Assembly: GCA_902560505.1 (NCBI GenBank) | Contig: CACELY010000004.1 | Location: 1 to 57,418 of the forward strand | Length of the DNA stretch: 57,418 nt | Origin: an uncultured Alphaproteobacteria bacterium | GTDB lineage: Bacteria > Pseudomonadota > Alphaproteobacteria > Rhodobacterales > Rhodobacteraceae | Direction of reading: 5' to 3' | Shown here: positions 1-14,390 of the stretch, in pieces | How positions within the stretch are numbered: the stretch's first letter is position 1 | Layout of the letters: every line of letters begins with the position of its first letter | Notes under the pieces: generated by a model | What the model saw: only the letters and a program-made list of their open reading frames with translations | What the model was told of the DNA's origin: nothing | The model's database searches: none | Translations under genes and position numbers: made by a program

Positions 1-1
1 A

Positions 2-205
2 AAATTTTTTATCAAAGAAGATGGTAATTATTTCTTTGATCTTACTTTATTTATTGAAAGTAGATTTAATCTGCTTGGAGTTTATGATATACATAACCTT
101 GGTTTGTGTACTTACGAAAATTCTGAATTATTTTTTTCAAATAGAAGGGCCTATCATAAATCTGAGAGAGACTTTGGCCGCATGGCTTCAATAATTTGTT
201 TGTAA
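2..205 (+). CDS. pgeF: C-terminal part of polyphenol oxidase/laccase-domain protein (PgeF/YfiH family), truncated by window edge
   Basis: Open frame from base 2 ending TAA at 203-205: KFFIKEDGNYFFDLTLFIESRFNLLGVYDIHNLGLCTYENSELFFSNRRAYHKSERDFGRMASIICL; matches the family C-terminal pattern CTY..E..FFS.RR..H....DYGR. Not in the supplied ORF track. Confidence 0.8.
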   Translation, partial: KFFIKEDGNYFFDLTLFIESRFNLLGVYDIHNLGLCTYENSELFFSNRRAYHKSERDFGRMASIICL

Positions 206-208
206 CCT

Positions 209-1177
209 ATGAAAAAATTTGAGGATAATATGTCTCCAAAAAAAAATAAACTTTTAATAATTGGTTCAGGTCCAGCAGGCTATACAGCTGCTGTATACGC
301 TTCACGCGCTATGTTATCACCAATCCTCTTTCAAGGAATACAGCCTGGTGGACAGCTTACGATAACTACCGAGGTTGAGAATTGGCCCGGAGAGAAAGAA
401 ATACTTGGACCAGACTTAATGAAAAACATGGAAGATCATGCCCGTAATCTGGGATGCGAAATTATTTCCGAACATGTTTCAAAAGTAAATCTTACTGTAC
501 GACCCTTCTTTGTTGAAACAGATAGTGGTTCACAATATTTGACGGACTCAGTAATTTTAGCGACAGGAGCGCAAGCAAATTGGCTAGGACTCGATAATGA
601 AGAAAAATATAAAGGTTTTGGGGTTTCGGCGTGCGCAACATGTGACGGTTTTTTCTATAGAGACAAGATAGTTGCGGTAATAGGAGGAGGAAATATGGCT
701 GTTGAAGAGGCAATTTTCTTAACAAAGTTTGCTTCCAAAGTTTATTTAATCCATAGAAGAGATAAGTTACGAGCTGAAAAAATCTTACAAAAACGTCTTT
801 TTGAGAATGAAAAAATTGAAATCGTATGGAATAAGCAAGTAACTGACATATTAGGAGAACATAATCCTTTAGGCGTAACTGGAATTCAGATGAGAGATAC
901 TTTGAGCAAGGAATTATCTGAAATCACTTGCTCAGGGGTCTTTGTAGCAATAGGACATTCCCCTGCTTCAAATCTCATTAAAGATCAGCTCAAAACTTTT
1001 GATAGTGGATATGTGTCTACTATTCCAGGAACTACAAAAACTTCTATTCCTGGAGTTTTTGCTGCTGGGGATTTAGTGGATAATGTTTATAGGCAAGCAG
1101 TGACGTCCGCTGCAATGGGATGCATGGCCGCTTTAGATGCAGAGAAATATCTAAGCGAGATCAATAATGGAAATTGA
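209..1177 (+). CDS. trxB: Thioredoxin-disulfide reductase (start may be 230, MSPKK)
   Basis: GSGPAGYTAAVYASRA FAD motif, CATCDGFFY redox-active site, GGGNMAVEEA NADPH motif. Confidence 0.97.
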   Translation: MKKFEDNMSPKKNKLLIIGSGPAGYTAAVYASRAMLSPILFQGIQPGGQLTITTEVENWPGEKEILGPDLMKNMEDHARNLGCEIISEHVSKVNLTVRPFFVETDSGSQYLTDSVILATGAQANWLGLDNEEKYKGFGVSACATCDGFFYRDKIVAVIGGGNMAVEEAIFLTKFASKVYLIHRRDKLRAEKILQKRLFENEKIEIVWNKQVTDILGEHNPLGVTGIQMRDTLSKELSEITCSGVFVAIGHSPASNLIKDQLKTFDSGYVSTIPGTTKTSIPGVFAAGDLVDNVYRQAVTSAAMGCMAALDAEKYLSEINNGN

Positions 1178-1658
1178 AAAAAATATACAAGTATCCGTAG
1201 TAATGGGGAGTCAATCAGATTGGGAAATCATGCAAGTGGCATGCGATTTATTGGAAAAGCTTGATGTTTCTTATGAAAAAAAAATTGTATCTGCACACAG
1301 AACTCCAGACAGGTTGTACGAGTACGCTAATTCGCTAAGGAGGCGAAAAATAAAAGTTGTGATCGCTGGCGCAGGAGGCGCAGCACATTTACCAGGAATG
1401 ATTGCTTCAAAAACTGATATCCCAGTAATTGGAGTACCTATTAACGCGACCGATCTAGGAGGAGTTGACAGTCTTTATTCAATAGTACAAATGCCGAAAG
1501 GCTACCCTGTTGCAACAATGGCAATTGGTTCTCCAGGTGCTTTCAATGCCGCTATCTTTGCTATACAGGTTTTAGCAGTTACCGATAAGGTTATTGGTCA
1601 GAAAATCCGAGATTGGCGCGCTGATACAACAAACCGAGTAAAAAATGAGCCCGAATAA
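1167..1658 (+). CDS. purE: 5-(carboxyamino)imidazole ribonucleotide mutase
   Basis: VVMGSQSDWEIM, SAHRTPDRL, GAGGAAHLPGMIAS, GVPINATDLGGVDSL. Confidence 0.97.
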   Translation: MEIEKNIQVSVVMGSQSDWEIMQVACDLLEKLDVSYEKKIVSAHRTPDRLYEYANSLRRRKIKVVIAGAGGAAHLPGMIASKTDIPVIGVPINATDLGGVDSLYSIVQMPKGYPVATMAIGSPGAFNAAIFAIQVLAVTDKVIGQKIRDWRADTTNRVKNEPE

Positions 1659-2700
1659 GACTATCGGAATTCTTGGTGGAGGGCAATTAGCAAAAATGCT
1701 TGCTACTGCCGCAGCCGACTTAGGTTTTAATGTAAATATATATTGCCCTGATACAGACTGTCCTGCGGCACAAGTGGCCAATAAAGTAGTATTTGGAAAC
1801 TATGATGACAATGAGAACCTAGTCGCTTTTGCAAAAAATGTAGACGTTCTAACTTATGAATTTGAAAACATAGACACAAAAGCATTAGAGGAATTAGATC
1901 TCTTTGTAAACATTAGGCCTTCTGTAAAAGCCCTTAAAATCTCTCAGGACCGCTTAACTGAAAAAAGTTATCTTAATTCGTTAGGTATTAAAACTACGCA
2001 ATTTTATAGAATTGATGAAGTTTCTGAAATTGAAAAGCTATTTACTAGACTAAAGAAACCAATTCTTATCAAGACACGTAGGCTAGGTTACGACGGGAAG
2101 GGACAAATATTGATCAAAACACTAGATGATATTAACGATCATTTTCTCGGGGAAAAACTTTGTCCATCTATAGCTGAGGAAGTAATTAGTTTTGATAGGG
2201 AGTTATCCGTAATAATAGTCCGGGATAAAGATGGAAATATTAAGACTTTTGAACCGGGAGAAAATGTACATAAGAGTGGGATTTTGGTAACAACAACTTT
2301 ACCTTCGTCAACAAGTGAAGTGCTTAAAAATGACGCTGTTACCATTGCAAGAAAAATAGTGGCCAATATAGACTATATCGGAGTTATGGGAGTAGAATTT
2401 TTTTTAAAAGAAAATGAACTTTATGTTAACGAAATTGCTCCAAGAGTACATAATTCTGGGCACTGGACAATGGACGGGAGCTACTCTAGTCAGTTCCAGC
2501 AACACATCAGAGCAATTATGGACTTGCCTCTGCTATCAACCGAGAGGCATTCCGACATTATAATGTATAACTTAATTGGAAAAGTGACTAGTAATCTAGC
2601 AAACAATGAGTTAGCAAAAGTCTATGTTTATGGAAAGAAAGACTCTCGTCCTGGAAGAAAAATGGGTCACATAAATTTAATAAAAAAAAAGGGGAGTTAA
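1645..2700 (+). CDS. purK: 5-(carboxyamino)imidazole ribonucleotide synthase
   Basis: GILGGGQLAKML, ATP-grasp region, YVNEIAPRVHNSGHWT; overlaps purE end. Confidence 0.97.
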   Translation: MSPNKTIGILGGGQLAKMLATAAADLGFNVNIYCPDTDCPAAQVANKVVFGNYDDNENLVAFAKNVDVLTYEFENIDTKALEELDLFVNIRPSVKALKISQDRLTEKSYLNSLGIKTTQFYRIDEVSEIEKLFTRLKKPILIKTRRLGYDGKGQILIKTLDDINDHFLGEKLCPSIAEEVISFDRELSVIIVRDKDGNIKTFEPGENVHKSGILVTTTLPSSTSEVLKNDAVTIARKIVANIDYIGVMGVEFFLKENELYVNEIAPRVHNSGHWTMDGSYSSQFQQHIRAIMDLPLLSTERHSDIIMYNLIGKVTSNLANNELAKVYVYGKKDSRPGRKMGHINLIKKKGS

Positions 2701-2710
2701 CCTCCCCTTT
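2681..2710 (-). terminator. Candidate intrinsic terminator of groESL, overlapping purK 3' end
   Basis: GGGGAG (2691-2696)/CTCCCC (2702-2707), 5-nt loop, extendable with flanking A/T pairs; on the minus strand the stem is followed by a T run (complement of the 2682-2690 A run). Confidence 0.75.
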
Positions 2711-2740
2711 AATTAATAATTAACCTGGACAATTCAAGAC

Positions 2741-4408
<1,668 letters not shown>

Positions 4409-4432
4409 TCAATTAGTGTTGTTAAAAAATTC

Positions 4433-4720
4433 TTAGGAAATTATACCCAATATATCACTTTCTTTCATGATGAGTAATTCCTCACCATTGATTTTCACTT
4501 CAGTTCCAGACCATTTCCCGAACAAGATTTTGTCGCCTGATTTTAATTCCATCGGAATCAACTTTCCGGAATCATCTCTTGCACCAGTTCCAACTGAAAC
4601 AACTTCGCCTTCTGCTGGTTTCTCTTGTGCTGAGTCAGGAATTATCAGTCCACCAGATGTTTTATCTTCACTATCAACTCTACGAACCACAACACGGTCG
4701 TGCAAAGGTTTAAAAGCCAT
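4433..4720 (-). CDS. groES: Co-chaperonin GroES (95 aa); the ORF-track start at 4783 is too far upstream
   Basis: [44 protein letters not shown]. Confidence 0.98.
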   Translation of the reverse strand: MAFKPLHDRVVVRRVDSEDKTSGGLIIPDSAQEKPAEGEVVSVGTGARDDSGKLIPMELKSGDKILFGKWSGTEVKINGEELLIMKESDILGIIS

Positions 4721-4760
4721 TAAGAATCTCCTCATATAAAAATATAAATCAAAGGTAATA

Positions 4761-4777
4761 GTCTCTTGAGAAGAGAC
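4761..4777 (-). promoter_or_regulatory. Perfect 7-bp hairpin in the presumed groES 5' leader
   Basis: Minus strand GTCTCTT-CTC-AAGAGAC, 40 nt upstream of groES ATG. Confidence 0.45.
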
Positions 4778-4953
4778 ATCCATACTTAGCGCTTTTATTT
4801 ATGCAAGAATTTTTGCTTGTCAATATCTCTCATCAATTTTTTTCAATTTTTTTTTAAAAATTTTATATAATCGAGGTTATTGCAATTTTTCTTTTTATAT
4901 TTTATCACCTCGAAAGACATAACTAGAAAAAATTATTTGGATATTTAGTTCTT

Positions 4954-5838
4954 TTGACACATGTAATTGCAACCTTTTCCGAGATATCAGACAAATACAA
5001 CGCCGTAATTTGCGACTTGTGGGGCTGTTTGCACAATGGTGTAGAAAGCTTTCCAGAAGCTCTTAAGGCTCTTAAGCAGTTCAGAGCCTCAAAAGGCAAG
5101 GTAGTATTGGTAACGAATGCCCCCAGGCCAATTGCAAACGTCGAAGATCAAATAGCTAAACTTGGTATCAAAGAAATTCACTATGATATGCTTTTAACGT
5201 CTGGAGAGCTTACCTCGAATTACATAAATAATATTTCAGCAAATCAGTTGAAAATTTTCCACATAGGAGGAAAACGGCATCATAGTATTTATAAAAATAT
5301 GATCCATGAAAAAAAAATCTCAATTGATATAGATAATATTACGCAAGCGGATTTAATTGTTTGCACCGAGCCATTTGATCCATCAAATGATCAACTGTCA
5401 GACTATAATAATACACTCAAGATCGGGATAGATAAAGACTTGACCCTATTGTGTGCAAATCCTGATTTGGTAGTCGATGTCGGTGATAAAAGAGAAATGT
5501 GTGCTGGCTCAATCGCCTCAATGTATGAGGGAATGGGAGGGAAGGTGATTTATTTCGGTAAACCACATGAAAATATTTATCAAGAGGTCTATTCTTTTTT
5601 GGACAAATTTAGTGACTCCAAACGAATGTCAATCCTGTGTATAGGAGATGGACTAACAACAGATATTAGAGGTGCTAACAATGAAAAGCATCACTCACTT
5701 CTGGTAGTTGGAGGGCTATTGAAAAAAAAGCATTTGATTGAAGGAAAAAATAACACCATCCTTGACGAAAGAAAATTAAATCGAACTTTGGAAGATAACA
5801 AAGTACACGTAGACTATGCCATTAAATTTTTCCGATAA
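4954..5838 (+). CDS. HAD-superfamily class IIA hydrolase (TIGR01459-like), TTG start
   Basis: VICDLWGCLHNGVESFPEALKAL, LVTNAPRP, CIGDGLTTDIRGAN; upstream of ribF. Confidence 0.88.
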   Translation: MTHVIATFSEISDKYNAVICDLWGCLHNGVESFPEALKALKQFRASKGKVVLVTNAPRPIANVEDQIAKLGIKEIHYDMLLTSGELTSNYINNISANQLKIFHIGGKRHHSIYKNMIHEKKISIDIDNITQADLIVCTEPFDPSNDQLSDYNNTLKIGIDKDLTLLCANPDLVVDVGDKREMCAGSIASMYEGMGGKVIYFGKPHENIYQEVYSFLDKFSDSKRMSILCIGDGLTTDIRGANNEKHHSLLVVGGLLKKKHLIEGKNNTILDERKLNRTLEDNKVHVDYAIKFFR

Positions 5839-5891
5839 AAAATCACGTCTAATTTTTTTAATCATATAGCCTGCCTGTTGCCAACAAAACC

Positions 5892-6335
5892 ATGAAAAAC
5901 AGTATACAAAAAGGAACAATATGTGTAGAGGATTTGGAAATAGGAATGAGCAGAATGCTTGAACGTAAAATAACGCAGAATGATATTCTTCTATTTTCAA
6001 AAGTCTCTGGTGATCAAAATCCAGTGCACTTAGATGAAGAATATGCTCAGCAAACAATATTTGGAAGACGAATTGCACACGGTATGCTCACTGCAAGCTT
6101 GATTTCGGCCGTAATTGCAGAACAGTTGCCTGGACACGGAACCGTCTATTTGAGTCAAACACTAAAATTCATCAGACCGGTACTCCCTGGTCAATTAATA
6201 ACAACCACGGTATTAGTAACTCATATAGAATACTCAAATCGACGTGTTACATTAGACTGTAAGTGTAAAGTAGGTGACAAAGTAGTGTTATCAGGAGAAG
6301 CGCTTGTCTTAGCCCCGAGTAGAAAATTTGACTAG
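5892..6335 (+). CDS. MaoC-family (R)-specific enoyl-CoA hydratase-like protein
   Basis: SKVSGDQNPVHLDEEYAQQTIFGRRIAHGMLTASLISAVI hot-dog fold hydratase motif. Confidence 0.9.
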   Translation: MKNSIQKGTICVEDLEIGMSRMLERKITQNDILLFSKVSGDQNPVHLDEEYAQQTIFGRRIAHGMLTASLISAVIAEQLPGHGTVYLSQTLKFIRPVLPGQLITTTVLVTHIEYSNRRVTLDCKCKVGDKVVLSGEALVLAPSRKFD

Positions 6336-6343
6336 GAAGCATT

Positions 6344-7276
6344 ATGTTGGTTTTTAAGAGGATAGAAAACATTCCAAAAGAGATTAGAGGCTACTCTGTT
6401 GCTATAGGTAACTTTGACGGTATGCATTTGGGCCACCAATCAGTTATTGAGATTGCAAGGGAGAGAAGTAATAATTCTTTTGTAGGCGTAGTTACATTTG
6501 AACCTCACCCCAGGCAATATTTTCAAAAAAATCAGCCTATATTTAGGCTAATGAAATCAGAAACACGTGAAAGATTTTTGGATTCTTTTGGCATAGATGC
6601 TCTTTTTGAACTGCCTTTCGATTCTTCGTTAGCAAATTTATCTCCAAGGGATTTCATAGAGACTGTGCTTCTAGAAAAATTAAATGTAAAAACTATTGTG
6701 GTCGGTCCAGATTTTAGGTTTGGAAAGAATAGAGAGGGTTCCGTAAAGTTATTGAAGATCTACCAGGAAAAAAACAAGCTTGGTTTGCATATCGCTAATC
6801 CATTTATGATTGAAGGTAAAGTTGTATCTTCAAGCGCATTGAGGGAAAAACTAGTCAAAGGTTCCGTTAGTGAAGTCAATAAAATGCTGTCTCGCTATTA
6901 TGAAATTGAGGGAGTGGTAGAAAAGGGGTTTCAGAGAGGCCGACAACTCGGGTTTCCAACAATAAATATTGGTTTAAGAAACACAATTGTCCCCAAACAT
7001 GGTGTCTATGCAGTATTCATTAAAATTTTATCCAATGATAATCAAAGAACTTTTAAGGGAGCAGCATCAATAGGATCAAGGCCAACCTACGGCGATTATG
7101 AGCCTAATATTGAGGTTTTCATCTTTGACTTCGATGAAGATGTATATGGAGAAAATGTTTCTATTTCACTAGTCAAATTTATAAGACCTGAGCTTAAGTT
7201 TAACTCAGAAAAAGAGTTGATTTTACAGATGAAATCAGATTGTGAAACTATAGAAACGGTTTTAGCTGATGACTAA
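6344..7276 (+). CDS. ribF: Bifunctional riboflavin kinase/FAD synthetase
   Basis: AIGNFDGMHLGHQSVI, GPDFRFGKNREGSV, RGRQLGFPTINI, GAASIGSRPTYG. Confidence 0.97.
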   Translation: MLVFKRIENIPKEIRGYSVAIGNFDGMHLGHQSVIEIARERSNNSFVGVVTFEPHPRQYFQKNQPIFRLMKSETRERFLDSFGIDALFELPFDSSLANLSPRDFIETVLLEKLNVKTIVVGPDFRFGKNREGSVKLLKIYQEKNKLGLHIANPFMIEGKVVSSSALREKLVKGSVSEVNKMLSRYYEIEGVVEKGFQRGRQLGFPTINIGLRNTIVPKHGVYAVFIKILSNDNQRTFKGAASIGSRPTYGDYEPNIEVFIFDFDEDVYGENVSISLVKFIRPELKFNSEKELILQMKSDCETIETVLADD

Positions 7277-7721
7277 GCTAAGAAAATTTTTCTGGGAAAA
7301 ATATACTCTTGATCAGTTAAGTCAAGATGAGTGGGAAGCCTTATGTGATGGCTGCGCTAAGTGCTGTCTATTGAAAATAGTCTATAAAAAGAAAATTTTT
7401 ATCACCAACATTTCATGTTCAAAGCTTGAGCTTAAGAGCTGTAAGTGTAGCGATTACGAGAATAGAGAAAAAAATGTTAAAGCCTGCTTAAAACTCACCA
7501 AAGACAATTTACACAAAAATTCTAAATTTCTCCCTTCGAGTTGTAGTTATAAATTAATAAGTGAAGGAAAACCTTTGCCCCCATGGCACCATCTTTTAAG
7601 TAAAGACCGAGAGAGTGTCCATAGGACAAATCAATCAATTCAAAAATACTGTGTTTCAGAAACTTCAGTTGATAATGAAAATTATGAAGATCATATAGTG
7701 GCAGAAATTTCAGGGAAATAA
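7269..7721 (+). CDS. YcgN/UPF0260-family cysteine cluster protein
   Basis: FWEKYTLDQLSQDEWEALCDGCAKCCL; conserved Cys pattern; LPPWHHLLS. Confidence 0.88.
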   Translation: MTKLRKFFWEKYTLDQLSQDEWEALCDGCAKCCLLKIVYKKKIFITNISCSKLELKSCKCSDYENREKNVKACLKLTKDNLHKNSKFLPSSCSYKLISEGKPLPPWHHLLSKDRESVHRTNQSIQKYCVSETSVDNENYEDHIVAEISGK

Positions 7722-7832
7722 AAATAAATAAACTTTGAAAAATTAATAAAAAAGACGAAACTAACGTAATCCTTTTCTTTCATAAATATAAAAAACGTAT
7801 AGGATTAACCCAAAAAAAAGAGTCGCAACAAA

Positions 7833-8846
7833 ATGATCTCAAACGGCAAATTAAAAATTATATCTGGGAATTCAAATCTCTCACTAGGAAAAAGTATTTG
7901 CAAGAGAATTGGTCTGTTGTTCGGCACAAAAGTAAAGCCCGTAAAAGCTCGTGTAGAACGGTTTAGCGACCAAGAAATCTTTGTAGAAGTTTTCGAGAAT
8001 GTTCGTGGCGAAGATATGTTTATAGTTCAGTCAACTTCAAATCCAGCAAATGATAATCTGATGGAACTACTCATAATTGCGGATGCACTTAAGAGATCTA
8101 GTGCAAGTAGAGTTACAGCAATAATTCCATATTTTGGTTACGCGAGACAGGATAGAAGGACAAAAGCCAGAACCCCAATTAGCGCAAAATTAGTGGCTAA
8201 TTTGCTCGCACAATCGGGTATAAATAGAGTGCTTACATTAGATCTTCACGCTGCCCAAATCCAAGGCTTCTTCGATATTCCAGTAGATAATCTATATGCA
8301 TCACCTATATTCGCGATTGATATAAGACATAACTTCGCAAAAAATAAAAATATTACAATAGTTTCACCTGATGTTGGAGGAGTATCGCGTGCAAGAGAAC
8401 TTGCTGAAAAAATTGACGTGGATTTAGCGGTAGTGGATAAGAGAAGGAGTGCGCCTGGAGAAATTAACTCCATGACTATTATTGGGGACGTTTCAGATAA
8501 AACCTGCATTTTAGTTGATGATATTTGTGATACAGCTGGGACTTTGATTAAATCAGCTGAACTTCTAATGGAAAAGGGCGCTAAAGAAGTGCATGCATAT
8601 ATAACTCACGGTGTACTTTCCGGAGAAGCAATAGAGAGAATTTCTAATTCCAACCTTAGCTCGATGGTTATCACTGATACTATTGAACCAACTGAGATTG
8701 TATCGAGGTGCCCAAAAATCCGTATAATTACTGCTGCGCCTCTTTTGGCTCATGCTATGTTAAATATATCCAACGAAAGCTCTGTCTCATCGCTATTTAG
8801 TGAAGAGTCTTTAAAACCTATCTATGAAGGTCTATATTCAAACTGA
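7833..8846 (+). CDS. prs: Ribose-phosphate pyrophosphokinase
   Basis: RFSDQEIFVEVFENVRGEDMFIVQS, YFGYARQDRR, VDDICDTAGTL PRPP motif. Confidence 0.98.
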   Translation: MISNGKLKIISGNSNLSLGKSICKRIGLLFGTKVKPVKARVERFSDQEIFVEVFENVRGEDMFIVQSTSNPANDNLMELLIIADALKRSSASRVTAIIPYFGYARQDRRTKARTPISAKLVANLLAQSGINRVLTLDLHAAQIQGFFDIPVDNLYASPIFAIDIRHNFAKNKNITIVSPDVGGVSRARELAEKIDVDLAVVDKRRSAPGEINSMTIIGDVSDKTCILVDDICDTAGTLIKSAELLMEKGAKEVHAYITHGVLSGEAIERISNSNLSSMVITDTIEPTEIVSRCPKIRIITAAPLLAHAMLNISNESSVSSLFSEESLKPIYEGLYSN

Positions 8847-8856
8847 AGCAAAACAT

Positions 8857-10056
8857 CTAAGCTAAAAAGCGCCTTATCAAGATCAGAGAAACAAAAAATA
8901 AACATCCAGCAAACAAAAATGGTGCGCCTGGACTATAAATAAGTGATTGCTTTGAAGCGCCAATGCTAAAGATGTAGCTCATGGAAATTGGTCCGATAAC
9001 CGAAGTAAACCCAACTAAACTATTTAAAACGCCTTGTAGAATACCTTGATCTTTTTCAGATATTTCATTTGACATAAATGCTTTTAAAGTTGGATTAACC
9101 ATTTCAGATAAAGCTGCAATCGGTATTATTGCAAACACTAGGATTTCCACTCTTACAAGACCGAATGAAACAAGTGCTACAATTCCACAGGTTAAAGAAA
9201 AAAGTGTTAAATTTTTTGTTGAAAGCTTATCAAAAAACTTTAATCGAATTACAAATGCTTGAACTATAAAAAGTAAGAAACCGTAGCACGCTAAAGTAAA
9301 CCCAATCATTCCTGAAGACCATCCGAAAACTTCTCTTCCCCAAAAACTCCATATCGCAGGATAAACTGTGTTGGCGAAAGCGATAAGAAAGAAGCAAAAA
9401 AATAATCCTTTAAATAGAGGAATTCTAAATACATAAGACATATTAAAGAACGGGTTTAACTTTTTTATTCTAAATTTATTTTTTGTCCCTACCTTAAGGG
9501 TTTCCGGAAGTAAGAGTAAACATAGAAAAAAGTTTAGAAAAGATAGAAGCGCTGATAGGAAAAATGGGGCCCTTACACTAATCTCACCCATCAATCCTCC
9601 TATAATCGGTCCTAATATAAAACCCAGTCCAAAGGCCGCTCCTATGATAGCGAAGTTCTTTTTTTTGTCTTTAGTATCTGAGATATCTGCCAAATAAGCA
9701 GTACCTGTAGCTATAGTTCCTCCAGCTAGGCCCCCAATTATTCTACCAATAAACAGGATCAAAATATTTTCAGCAAATCCCATCAGCAAATAATCGATTC
9801 CTAAAAATAATGATGCCACAAGTAATACCGGGCGCCTGCCAAAAATATCTGATAATGTCCCAATCGTTGGTGAGAAAACAAATTGCATAAAAGCATAGGA
9901 TGAGGACAAAAGACCTCCCCAAAAAGCGGCACTAGCAGTTTTATCTATACCTACTTCCTTCAATAGATCCGGTATAATAGGAAATATAACTCCAATGCCT
10001 ATAATATCGAGTAATACAACACTGAAAATGAGCGCGATTCGTATATCTTTAAACAA
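8857..10056 (-). CDS. MFS transporter, TetA-like
   Basis: GIGVIFPIIPDLL; GTLSDIFGRRPVLL; about 12 hydrophobic segments. Confidence 0.88.
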   Translation of the reverse strand: MFKDIRIALIFSVVLLDIIGIGVIFPIIPDLLKEVGIDKTASAAFWGGLLSSSYAFMQFVFSPTIGTLSDIFGRRPVLLVASLFLGIDYLLMGFAENILILFIGRIIGGLAGGTIATGTAYLADISDTKDKKKNFAIIGAAFGLGFILGPIIGGLMGEISVRAPFFLSALLSFLNFFLCLLLLPETLKVGTKNKFRIKKLNPFFNMSYVFRIPLFKGLFFCFFLIAFANTVYPAIWSFWGREVFGWSSGMIGFTLACYGFLLFIVQAFVIRLKFFDKLSTKNLTLFSLTCGIVALVSFGLVRVEILVFAIIPIAALSEMVNPTLKAFMSNEISEKDQGILQGVLNSLVGFTSVIGPISMSYIFSIGASKQSLIYSPGAPFLFAGCLFFVSLILIRRFLA

Positions 10057-10093
10057 GTATGGTTCTCATTTTCCTTATAATGAGTTTTAAAAT

Positions 10094-10489
10094 TTAGGCT
10101 TGTTTCAATGCCTCTTCTAGGTCATTTTTCCTCAGTCCCAAATCATCTTTATTTATAGTATCTGCAGCAGTTAATCTGTCATTAACTTCTGAAATAAGAT
10201 TAGTTATGTCTTCCTTCGCAAGTTTATCTCTGGCAACAGCGGAGTCCACTAATACTGATACCATGTTATTAATAATTTCTATGATGCCTCCAGAAACAAA
10301 ATATCTTTGCTTATCGCTTGTTCCCTCAGAAAATTCCAAAAAACCAGGACGTATACTACTGATACAAGGGGCATGATTTGAAAGCACTAAAAAATCACCA
10401 ACCATTCCAGGCACTAAAATGCTTTCCACTTTTCCTTCGAAAACTTTACTCTCTGCCGATATTATACTGAGCTCAAATTTATTTGTCAT
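10094..10489 (-). CDS. atpC: F1 ATP synthase epsilon subunit
   Basis: ISAESKVFEGKVESILVPGMVGDFLVLSNHAPCIS; last gene of atpHAGDC. Confidence 0.96.
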   Translation of the reverse strand: MTNKFELSIISAESKVFEGKVESILVPGMVGDFLVLSNHAPCISSIRPGFLEFSEGTSDKQRYFVSGGIIEIINNMVSVLVDSAVARDKLAKEDITNLISEVNDRLTAADTINKDDLGLRKNDLEEALKQA

Positions 10490-10508
10490 TCCAGTTACCT
10501 AAAGACGC

Positions 10509-12831
<2,323 letters not shown>

Positions 12832-12846
12832 TTTTTAATTTTTTTA

Positions 12847-14385
12847 CTAAATCTGTGTCTTTAAAAAATTGTCTAGGAGTGATTTGATTTTGTTTTCAAT
12901 TTCACCTTCTACTTTTTGGTCGTTACTTGTGAGCTCAACTACCACAGCTTTTCCCTCAGACCTTAGATAATTCACAAGATTTTTCTCGAAACTTGTAACT
13001 TCACTAACGGGCGTTTTATCTAAATAACCTTTTGTCCCTGCATATATTACAATAACTTGCTCTGCGTTAGTTAAGGGAGAGTATTGAGGCTGCTTTAGTA
13101 GTTCCGTTAGCCTCGCTCCTCTATTAAGTAGCGCCTGTGTGCTTGCGTCTAAATCTGACCCAAATTGAGCGAAGGCTGCCATCTCTCTATACTGCGCTAG
13201 CTCGAGTTTGATAGAGCCAGCTACTGATTTCATCGACTTGGTTTGCGCTGAAGATCCAACTCTAGAGACCGATAGCCCTGTATTAACTGCGGGACGGATA
13301 CCTTGATAAAATAATTCTGTTTCTAAAAATATTTGACCGTCTGTTATTGAGATAACATTTGTAGGGATAAATGCGGACACATCTCCTCCTTGAGTCTCAA
13401 TTATTGGTAAAGCCGTTAATGATCCTGCTCCATTATCTTCGTTCAGTTTTGCGGATCTCTCAAGTAAACGAGAGTGTAGGTAGAATACGTCTCCAGGATA
13501 AGCTTCTCTCCCAGGTGGTCTTCTAAGAAGGAGCGACATTTGTCTGTATGCAACAGCTTGCTTTGAAAGATCGTCATATATAATAAGAGCATGTTTGCCA
13601 TTATCACGAAAATACTCTGCCATAGCTGTCGCTGAGTATGGCGCTAAAAATTGCATTGGCGCTGGGTCGGAAGCCGTCGCTGCGACCACAATCGAATACT
13701 CAATAGCCCCTGTTTCTTCTAATTTTTTTACTAGTTGAGCGACGGTCGATCGTTTTTGCCCTATTGCCACATAAACGCAATATAGTTTTTTGCTCTCATC
13801 AGATCCGGCAGCATCGTTGTAGCTTTTTTGGTTCAGTATAGTGTCAATTGCAACTGCGGTTTTACCGGTCTGTCTGTCCCCTATTATTAACTCCCTCTGC
13901 CCCCTACCTATAGGAATCAAAGAGTCAACCGACTTGAGCCCAGTTGCCATAGGTTCATGCACAGATTTTCGTGGAATAATTCCCGGCGCTTTTACGTCGG
14001 CAACTGATCTTTTTTTCGATTTTATAGAGCCTTTCCCATCAACTGGATTACCTAGTCCGTCAACAACTCTCCCTAACAATTCCATCCCTACAGGAACATC
14101 CACAATCGAGCTGGTTCTCTTTACAAGATCTCCTTCTTTTATATCTCTGTCTGAGCCAAATATCACCACGCCTACATTATCTATCTCTAAATTTAGAGCC
14201 ATTCCCATTGTTCCTCCAGGGAACTCAACCATCTCACCCGCTTGCACTTTGTCTAAACCGTATACACGCGCAATCCCATCCCCAACAGATAAAACTTTTC
14301 CAACCTCTGCTACTTCTGTATCATTACCAAAATTTTTTATCTGCTCTTTTAAGATCTTTGAGATCTCAGCTGCTTGAATGTTCAT
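12847..14385 (-). CDS. atpA: F1 ATP synthase alpha subunit (start [10 protein letters not shown])
   Basis: [42 protein letters not shown]. Confidence 0.99.
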   Translation of the reverse strand: MNIQAAEISKILKEQIKNFGNDTEVAEVGKVLSVGDGIARVYGLDKVQAGEMVEFPGGTMGMALNLEIDNVGVVIFGSDRDIKEGDLVKRTSSIVDVPVGMELLGRVVDGLGNPVDGKGSIKSKKRSVADVKAPGIIPRKSVHEPMATGLKSVDSLIPIGRGQRELIIGDRQTGKTAVAIDTILNQKSYNDAAGSDESKKLYCVYVAIGQKRSTVAQLVKKLEETGAIEYSIVVAATASDPAPMQFLAPYSATAMAEYFRDNGKHALIIYDDLSKQAVAYRQMSLLLRRPPGREAYPGDVFYLHSRLLERSAKLNEDNGAGSLTALPIIETQGGDVSAFIPTNVISITDGQIFLETELFYQGIRPAVNTGLSVSRVGSSAQTKSMKSVAGSIKLELAQYREMAAFAQFGSDLDASTQALLNRGARLTELLKQPQYSPLTNAEQVIVIYAGTKGYLDKTPVSEVTSFEKNLVNYLRSEGKAVVVELTSNDQKVEGEIENKIKSLLDNFLKTQI

Positions 14386-14390
14386 AGTAA

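Noticed and set aside
13841-14377. 178-aa plus-strand ORF opposite atpA
   Set aside because: Shadow of the conserved atpA reading frame.
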